Below, piece by piece: positions 57,628 to 64,000 of a stretch of DNA of 64,000 nucleotides. This DNA is from Balaenoptera acutorostrata (lineage: Eukaryota > Chordata > Mammalia > Artiodactyla > Balaenopteridae): assembly GCF_949987535.1 (NCBI RefSeq), contig NC_080067.1:7688001-7752000 (forward strand), read 5' to 3'. A program made the position numbers and the translations under genes. The notes under the pieces were generated by a model. It was given only the letters and a program-made list of their open reading frames with translations. It ran no database searches and was not told the origin of the DNA. How positions within the stretch are numbered: position 1 is the first letter of the stretch; every line of letters begins with the position of its first letter.

Positions 57628-59099
57628 ATGCGTCTTTATTATCTATTAGAAGTTATAGGTATTGCCCTGAAACTTAATATTTAAATAAATTATTTATATT
57701 CATTCTGACTTTAAGCACCTATTTCTTAAGATGACATTTACTGTGTTTTTTAGTCTCCTTTCATGAAGCTACAGAAGTTTGTGAAGTATATGCCCCCACC
57801 TCCTGACAGATAACCTTTAAATCTGTCTTACTTCCCTAGTATTTACAAGTACTCTACCTCAGAAGGGGTCAAACCTCTAGAACTGGAAGGAAAGAACTCT
57901 TCAGAGGCATGTAATTATAAATAACAGTTATGCTCTTTTACTGTAATTACTGTTCCATTTTAGAGCTTCCATCTGTCCCTTCATGATTCCTTCTGACACT
58001 AACAGGATCTAAGAAGTTTGGTGCAAGCTTCTGGAAAAAATACATATACTTCTTGAGAACGTTTAATTACCTGGTCTCAAATGGTTGGCACAAGAAACCA
58101 GGATATTTGTTATGTTGATATCTATCCAATTAGTCAACTTTCTTTCTTTAAGAAACCTAGTTACATACACATCATATTTTATTATACACATCATATTACT
58201 CTATTTCTCTATTGTCTTAATGATATTTTTCATGAGTTCTCCCAGTAATTATTTTTGCTGAGTATTTTGAGCAGCATATTCCCCTTCTCAGCATTCTTGG
58301 GATTATTTGAACCATGGGAGAAGTACCTTTGCCAGAAAGTTTATTAGGAAAAATACTATAAAGCTGTGGTTTCCAGCCTGGTTCATTATCAGAATCACCT
58401 GGGAGACTCAAAATACACCAATTTACATTATCTGCAACCATCAATACTTTATGCTTTTTCTTGGGTTGGCATGCAATACTTTCCTTCTTCTTTCTCTCTT
58501 TATGTTTTACTGCGATATTTAATCTATTCCCATGGCTCAAAATATTACCTCTATTCTGCTGATCCAAAGATTTACATCTCTAGTCCAGTATGATTCACTT
58601 ATGTCTCAAATTTAACATGTCCTGAACTCATGATTGTCCACTCCACCCAACCTGTTTTTTTGCTCCATCTTTTCCTTATCAGGGAATAGCCACCATCTAT
58701 GCAGATATGTAGGAAGCACCCTTGATTCTTCTCTCTTCCACACCCCACCCCAGCTCTACGCCAATCCATTACCAATTCCTGTAGATTCTTTTTTTTTAAA
58801 TATTTCATAACTGTTCATGGTAACATCTCAATTATCCAACACTATCTAGAAATGATATCATCAAGGACCTTAAGTTTCCACATGAGCAAATATGAAACCC
58901 TTTAAACCCCAACCTTAACTATTTACCTACAGTTTGACAGAAATCATTCCAACATCCACTGTATGTTTTCAGGCACTCTTAAGTTAACATATTTAATGAT
59001 TTACTAAGAGCTACAGTCATTATTATGTATAACATACTTTGATATTGCTGTAATAGATTCATACACCACTGCTACTACTAATAACAACAATAGTGGTGG
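57628..59099. other. Single-copy stretch with one old hAT remnant
   Basis: 58355-58420 ('agctgtggtttccagcctgg', 'cagaatcacctgggagactc') resembles the end of a MER5-like hAT element. No exon recognised. Confidence 0.45.
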
Positions 59100-59297
59100 C
59101 AACAACGTTTGTTGAATGTCATATGATATGCCAGATGCTATTCTAAGCACTTTACATTTATTAATTTATTTAGTTTTCACAGCAACCATATGTAGAGTAA
59201 GCCCCACTTTACAGATGAGGAAACTAAAACACAGAAATGTTAAGCAACATGCCCGAGATTACAATGGGAGAGCTCCTGATTTAAATATAGGTATAAG
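59100..59297 (-). mobile_element. MIR SINE, antisense, cut by a CHR SINE
   Basis: 'gccagatgctattctaagca', 'cccactttacagatgaggaaac' and 'agcaacatgcccgagattac' match reversed MIR. Confidence 0.85.
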
Positions 59298-59598
59298 GGG
59301 CTTCCCTGGTGGTGCAGTGGTTAAGAATCCGCCTGCAAGTGCAGGGGACATGGGTTTGAGCCCTGGTCCAGGAAGATCTTACACGCCGCGGAGCAACTGA
59401 GCCCGTGTGCCACAACTACTGAAGCCCGCGCGCCAAGAGCCCGTGCTCCGCGACAAGAGAAGCCACCGCAATGACAAGCCTGCGCGCCGCAAGGAAGAGT
59501 AGCCCCCGCTCGCCGCAACTACAGAAAGCCTGAGCACGGCAACGAAGACCCAATGCAGCCAAAAATAAATACATAAATTAAAAAAAATTTTTTTAAAA
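59298..59598 (+). mobile_element. CHR-type SINE, sense, intact head and 13-base TSD
   Basis: Starts 'gggcttccctggtggtgcag' with A box 'tggtgcagtgg' and B-box-like 'gggtttgagccc'. It ends 'gcagccaaaaataaatacat' plus an A/T tail. TSD 'ataggtataaggg' at 59287-59299 and 59599-59611. Confidence 0.95.
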
Positions 59599-59611
59599 AT
59601 AGGTATAAGGG

Positions 59612-59712
59612 CAAATGGCAAATACATGGCCATAAAGTATAATTTCAAGACAAAGTCCAGAAATCTCTGTTTGAAAAGGATAAGGATACTGGCTATTCCT
59701 TTGTCAATCTCC

Positions 59713-59744
<32 letters not shown>

Positions 59745-60299
59745 CGAGTTCACCTGTCCTGTCACTGATATGCATTTTTGTTGGCATGAGGCTGTCTTCA
59801 CAAGTCAGACTCCCCACTGGCACTGAGCTACTCACTGTTGCTCCCACTCTCCTGTGAGAACGTCTACTGCTCTCCTTCCACGTTTTTGCCTTTCCCCTCT
59901 GCTGTCGCCACTGGGCCCTCCAGCACCACAGCGCAGAGCTTACTGTCTACTATATTCTATTCTCCCTTTCCCCCACCCCCCATTCTCACCTTTTTTTCTT
60001 ATCTCTTTTGAAGGCTGTGTTTTCCCCACATTTCTTAGGTTTTTTATCAGATATCTTTGGGTCAATATTGTTAACCAGCAGGGTCACTACTAGGTCGCTA
60101 TTGCCAACCTTGGGCCACTTACTTGAGGCAAGAAAGGCACCTTGTGCACAAATTCCAGACACCTTGCTTGCCTCACGCCAGTCCTGGCCTGGCCACCCAA
60201 TGTTTCTTTTGTTGCTATTATGAAAAGGCATGGTCTCTGATTCTAATTTCTGATATTTATTTCATAATGAATCATCTCCATCTCCTCTCATTCAGGTTC
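59612..60299. other. Single-copy stretch with (CT)n(CA)n
   Basis: Microsatellite at 59709-59745. Pyrimidine-rich around 59870-60000. No exon recognised. Confidence 0.5.
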
Positions 60300-60528
60300 A
60301 AGCCCATGTAATTCTTTTTTTTTTTTTTTTTAGAAAAGTTAAAAATTCCTTAATTTTTTATTCCTGGTACCACTACCGCAATTTACAGGGCAATATACCT
60401 GATGTAATGAAAAGAAAAAGACAAAGCTACAACAGATAAAAAGACCTCAAGAATGTACATCTAATTGACACTCCATTGCATTAATCAATAGCTGCACTTT
60501 TTGCAAACTGTAAGCCCATGTAATTCTT
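60300..60528 (-). pseudogene. 3'-UTR retrocopy of an unidentified transcript
   Basis: Insert at 60317-60511 between perfect 17-base duplications 'aagcccatgtaattctt' (60300-60316 and 60512-60528). On the minus strand it ends with a run of about 16 A (60331-60316), preceded by AATAAA at 60362-60357. The 180-base body ('ggtatattgccctgtaaatt', 'gtagtggtaccaggaataaa') is AT-rich and non-coding, as in a vertebrate mRNA 3' UTR. The copy is strongly 5'-truncated, so no protein part is present. I have a sense of having seen this UTR in an abundant housekeeping mRNA but cannot name it. Confidence 0.88.
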
Positions 60529-61309
60529 GACCCAATCATGTTGTAGTACCCTTCAGAAGGCTATAAATCTGTAACGGTTACAAAAGGATGGTTCAAATAA
60601 TTCATCTGATTGTTAGATTCTGGGAACTCTTTCATTGGCCTGCATTAAAAGAGCTGAAACAGAACAGATATGACCACTGGGTAGATAGGGTGTACAATCA
60701 TACCTGGGATCACTGGGATGAGCCCTGGGTACCCCCATTTCTAATGAGCTGCCTATTCTCTTCACTCCCATGCTATATATCTAGTGCATCTTTGATGGTT
60801 CCTACTTAACCCTCCAGGTCCTCTGCTGGGACTAGAACCTTGTCCGAAGAGTCAGCCCACTTGATTGATATTTGCCAAGTTCCTGCAACCCTTCCTCCTT
60901 TGTACCCCATATATCCAGCTCATGGCTCCCTGGGAGTCTATTACAAATAGTTGGATCATCTAGAATTGTCACACTGATTGTAGCCTCATGTTGACTATTC
61001 CACGGAACACCCTAGAAGAGTGCACACTGCACTTCTGGCTACTCCCTTCCTCTCTGCCCCTGCCCCGAGTTCCCTCAGTCCCAGCTTCCTATCATTCACT
61101 GAATGCCCAAGATGCCTTCTAGCTGGGCTCATCCAAGTCAAAGCTCTAAGCATCCTAGGAACACATTTGGGCACAGATTGGAACTGCATAAGGGCAATGC
61201 TATGAAAGGAGGAAGTTTTGGTCAAGCACAAAATCATTAACTGAAGAAGCAATGTAATCTATTGATAAGTACTCCAAGGTTTCTTAGACGTTTTAGAAAG
61301 TTACTACTT
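60529..61309. other. Single-copy stretch, nothing assigned
   Basis: No recognisable gene, repeat or promoter. Confidence 0.45.
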
Positions 61310-61720
61310 GTATTGGTCAGGGTCCTTCAGAGAAACAGAACTCGTATACGTTAGATAAACAGATTTATATGGGTTATTAACTCACATGATTATGGAGGCC
61401 GAGAAGCCCAAAGAGCTGTAGTTCTGAAGCTGGGGACTTAATTTTGGAAGTTGTGGATCTGTCTGAACTCTCATATGAGAGAACTGTAAATAGAAATAGT
61501 TCTGGAGGCTAGAAGTCCGAGGTCAAGGTGTTGCCAGGGTTGGTTCCTTCTGAGGCTGGGAGGGATTTGTTTCAGGCCTCTCTCCTTGGGGTGAAGACGG
61601 TGATCTTTCCCTGACATTTCTTCATATTGGTGGGGAAGAAGACTTTTTCCTCTACCCTTCTGGGTTCTTTGGTCGGTCCGCTGAAAATCCCATCACATTT
61701 TTATGCTTCTGAGATGGGTG
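61310..61720 (+). repeat. Medium-reiterated repeats, families not assigned
   Basis: 'ggtcagggtccttcagagaaacagaac' (61316-61342) and 'catgattatggaggccgaga' belong to one common repeat. 'tctggaggctagaagtccgagg' (61501-61522) and 'ggtgttgccagggttggttcc' belong to another. Both are diverged. Confidence 0.5.
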
Positions 61721-61929
61721 ATAGGAAGGTCTTATCTAAAGGGCTTCAGAACACGAATCCAGACAAATGGCAGATCTGGTATCCATCTGTTCGCTCTGCT
61801 TCTCTCAGTTCGAGTGAAAGTTCCAGGCAGGCAGGTCGAGAAAGCCCTGGTTGAGAAAGCCCTTTCCAGCCATTTGGGTGGCTATGTGGGCTGGGCAGCT
61901 TGGGGACAAGACACTGGGGAAAAATTGTT

Positions 61930-62290
61930 TGTGGAACTGTTGACTTGCCGGGGACAGCAGTCGCAGGACCACCGGATCCCGGAGGGCTCGGAGAGCTCGG
62001 AGGACTCGGCTTCCGGGATGCAGGCTGAGCCCAGCAGCTGGGCGGTGTTTGCCTCAGGCGCTTCCCAGAAACCCCCGCGGTTCCGGCCGCCCCGCCCCGC
62101 CCGAGACCAAAGGCGCAGGCGCACCTGCCTGACCTCTGACCTCTAAACCCTCCGCACAGTGATAGAAGACCTGAGAGCGGGGCAGAGGGGGGCGTGAGGT
62201 CAGCTTCCTTCTTTTTCCCTCCAGGTGCCCAGCGGTGGGCTCAGAGCTCCCGGAGAACTCGGTCACAGGAAGCAGGACTCTGCAGGGCCG
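61930..62290. promoter_or_regulatory. CpG-island-like candidate promoter
   Basis: 61930-62160 has about 20 CpG in 230 bases at high GC, close to the number expected by chance for that composition and far above the CpG-poor surroundings. It holds tandem GC boxes ('ccgccccgccccgcccg', 62087-62103), an NRF1-like 'ggcgcaggcgcac' (62110-62122), and ETS-like cores ('ttccgg', 62011 and 62081). No TATA box. These are features of housekeeping-type, often bidirectional promoters. No first exon or start codon can be assigned: the overlapping 147-codon frame (61703-62146) begins in repeat sequence and has no recognisable domain. Confidence 0.55.
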
Positions 62291-62397
62291 CTTAGGACAG
62301 GAGAGAGGAGGCTAGAGGGTTAACAGAAAAGCTATTTCCTAGAATCAGTGTATCCTTAGCAGAGTGGGAAACAAAAACAACTTGAATTTCATAGGGC

Positions 62398-62960
62398 TGT
62401 TACCGACCAGGGTTCTTGGCCTCTTTAACCAACAGAAATTGATCAGAGGCCAGACAAGAAATTCAGGCAAAGCTTTATTGGGGCCCATGCTGCAGCAGAG
62501 AGGAGCGAGAACAAGTAACAGTTTCCGTTGCTTGCTCCCTCTCTGGGCGTGGGAGGGCGAGCTTGTTCCTTATATGGGGGTGAGGGTAAGGGTGTGTCCA
62601 CGGGTCAGGCTGGAGGGGTGGCTTAGGTGGTTTGCCCATCCCTTTGTGGTGGTGTGCGCAGGGGGCATGCGCAGTACCCTGCCTTTGCTGCCGACCCTTT
62701 GCTTTTGCTCCAGGCTCTTCAAAAGTGGCAGTTGGGTTTTCTGGTTTCTTTGTATCTTTTGTCCGTAATTTGCCCCAACTGAACATGCAGGCAGTTACTT
62801 TTAGTCCCATACAGTTTGTTTGTATTTTGTTGCTGGAGGAGAGGTGTATCCAGGTGCAAGCCCAGCAGCGCTGCAGCAGAGTCGCAGGTCCCAGCCTGTC
62901 TCACGGCTACAAAGGGAAGCATTGTAAAATTTGAACCTTAGAGATAAAAGGGAAATCATA
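62398..62960 (-). mobile_element. Solo LTR (ERV1-like), copy 2
   Basis: Better preserved partner of 50034-50640. On the minus strand: 'ccccaataaagctttgcctg' (polyadenylation signal at about 62479-62474), 'ggcctctgatcaatttctg' and the end 'gaaccctggtcggtaaca'. A TATA-like 'tatataagg' (on the minus strand 'ccatataaggaac', 62577-62565) sits where an LTR TATA would be. Right boundary uncertain; no viral genes seen. Confidence 0.7.
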
Positions 62961-63929
62961 ACGCCTATACTGTAAGACCACCTTCAACAGCTTAAAAGTG
63001 AGAGATTTGAGGAAGCAGCCTGCTGAAGATGCTTTTTAAAGATACCTGGAAGCTCTCTGTTTCCACTGCCAGCAGCATCATCCAAGCTTCGATGGTCTCT
63101 CATGTGGACTAATACAACAGTCTCCTTGTGGACTCCCTTCCTTATTCTTGCCTCACCCATCCAGTGGTAAGTGGGTCTTAAATTGATTGTATATTGGATT
63201 CACCGGAAAACACACAAACTACTGGTAGTTGGGTCTCACCTGCAGAATTCTGATTTAATTGGTCTGGGGTGTGGCCTAGGTATAAGTGAGTTAAGTAATT
63301 TCCCCAAGTGATTATAATGAGTAATCAGAGTTGAGACTCACCGCTCCATTCCACGTGCAGCATGCAGAGCCAAATCCTTAGTACCTTAATCAGTCTGCTT
63401 AAAACCTCTCAGTATCCTCCAGTGGACCCCAGGCACTCATATTACTATCTCCACCCTATGCTGATCATGCTCTAGGCACCCCTGCATCCGCTGATTCTTC
63501 TGATGCATCCCCATCCCTTCATCTACCTTACTCTGCCTTGCTTCTGGTTTCAGCTTCCTCCCTTTCCAAGTACACCATTTCGTGCAATGGACATTGGAAG
63601 TGGCTAGGTACCCGTTACTCGTTGGTTATTCCTCTGCAAAGCAATCCCATCCCATCTTTCAGTCATAATTTGAATTGAGAGGACCCCATTCTTCTTCCCC
63701 TATCCCAGCTTTCACATTGTGGTTGGGAATGCGACCTGGGTTTGTTTCTCAGAATGCTCCATCAGGACTAACAAGCATCCTGTCTGATAGTTTTTGTCTG
63801 GAGGCATCAGGAGTTGTGAATTGCTGGAGTTGTAAATCCGCTGCCACCTCCCTTGGCTGCGAGCGGAGAGTCATCTCCAGTAGGAGAGAAAGGGACCAGT
63901 GTGTCAAGAGAAGCACTGAAATGCAGGGT
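62961..63929. other. Mostly single-copy, with a MER5A-like remnant
   Basis: 63195-63300 ('tggattcaccggaaaacac', 'gcagaattctgatttaattgg', 'tctggggtgtggcctaggta') resembles MER5A. The remainder, including an 89-codon frame at 63675-63944, shows no recognisable gene. Confidence 0.5.
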
Positions 63930-64000
63930 GCTCCGTTTGTGTGATCCCATTTAATCCTCACAATATTCCATTAGAGTATCCATTGCTATCCCCATTTTGC
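63930..64000 (-). mobile_element. MIR SINE, antisense, cut by the window edge
   Basis: 'cccatttaatcctcacaata' and 'gctatccccattttgc' match the start of a reversed MIR; the rest lies beyond the window. Confidence 0.75.

Noticed and set aside
61703..62146. 147-codon plus-strand frame over the CpG island
   Set aside because: The first third is repeat sequence and the rest is GC-driven. No start context, domain or splice structure supports it.
50034..62960. One provirus bounded by the two related LTRs
   Set aside because: The interval holds SINEs, L1 and hAT fragments but no gag, pol or env-like sequence, and the LTRs are too different to be a recent pair.
1..64000. A novel multi-gene system
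   Set aside because: No cluster of intact genes is present. Nearly all long frames are L1 fragments, antisense shadows or retrocopies.

Overview
This is a stretch of mammalian nuclear DNA with no recognisable intact host gene. The best organism call is a cetacean, or at least a whale/hippo-clade artiodactyl. The window holds about ten copies of tRNA-derived SINEs of the CHR type, with heads reading 'cttccctggtgg..cagtggttaa'. That SINE family is known from cetaceans, hippos and ruminants. I saw no ruminant BovB or Bov-tA sequence and no pig PRE-1, which argues against cattle-like or pig genomes. The species cannot be fixed from sequence alone.

About half of the window is LINE-1, in layers of different age. 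Positions 1-3587 hold a nested pair of L1s, both on the minus strand. Positions 3588-4290 look like class I ERV LTR pieces. Older L1M/L1ME-like fragments lie at 4340-4660, 6490-7895 and 11085-12960. Younger L1s with readable target-site duplications (TSDs) were dropped into older repeats at 12238-12865 (into old L1), 20926-22426 (into L2) and 24038-24361. A tail-to-head pile of three L1s lies at 29240-31792. A degraded sense L1 lies at 36215-39236. A nearly full-length L1 at 41155-47379 keeps 5' UTR, ORF1, ORF2 (interrupted by a SINE) and 3' UTR and has a 13-base TSD. Short L1 3' ends occur at 10346, 18785, 19582, 25990, 26700, 40541, 53960 and 57256. MIR, L2, MER1/MER5-type hAT elements, an MLT1 LTR and two related LTR copies fill in between.

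Three processed host sequences stand out. A minus-strand retropseudogene of the kinetochore gene CENPU lies at 25085-25905, broken by a stop, frameshifts and a loss of about 40 codons. A GC-rich, 1.8-kb minus-strand retrocopy of a gene I could not name lies at 47464-49304, flanked by a 12-base TSD. A 195-base 3'-UTR retrocopy lies at 60300-60528, with a poly(A) tail, polyadenylation signal and perfect 17-base TSD.

The only candidate host regulatory element with real compositional support is a CpG-island-like segment at 61930-62290, with GC boxes, NRF1-like and ETS-like motifs. The remaining single-copy stretches (for example 15000-16700, 33690-35740, 52390-53880, 55905-57100 and 62960-63930) show no convincing exon, RNA gene or promoter. 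All apparent protein-coding frames of L1 and the retrocopies are disrupted, so nothing here is predicted to make a functional protein. No CRISPR array, tRNA/rRNA gene or prokaryote-like system is present, and I found no previously undescribed multi-gene system. The most interesting leads are the CpG island, the unidentified retrocopy, and two L1 insertions that look like 3' transductions.
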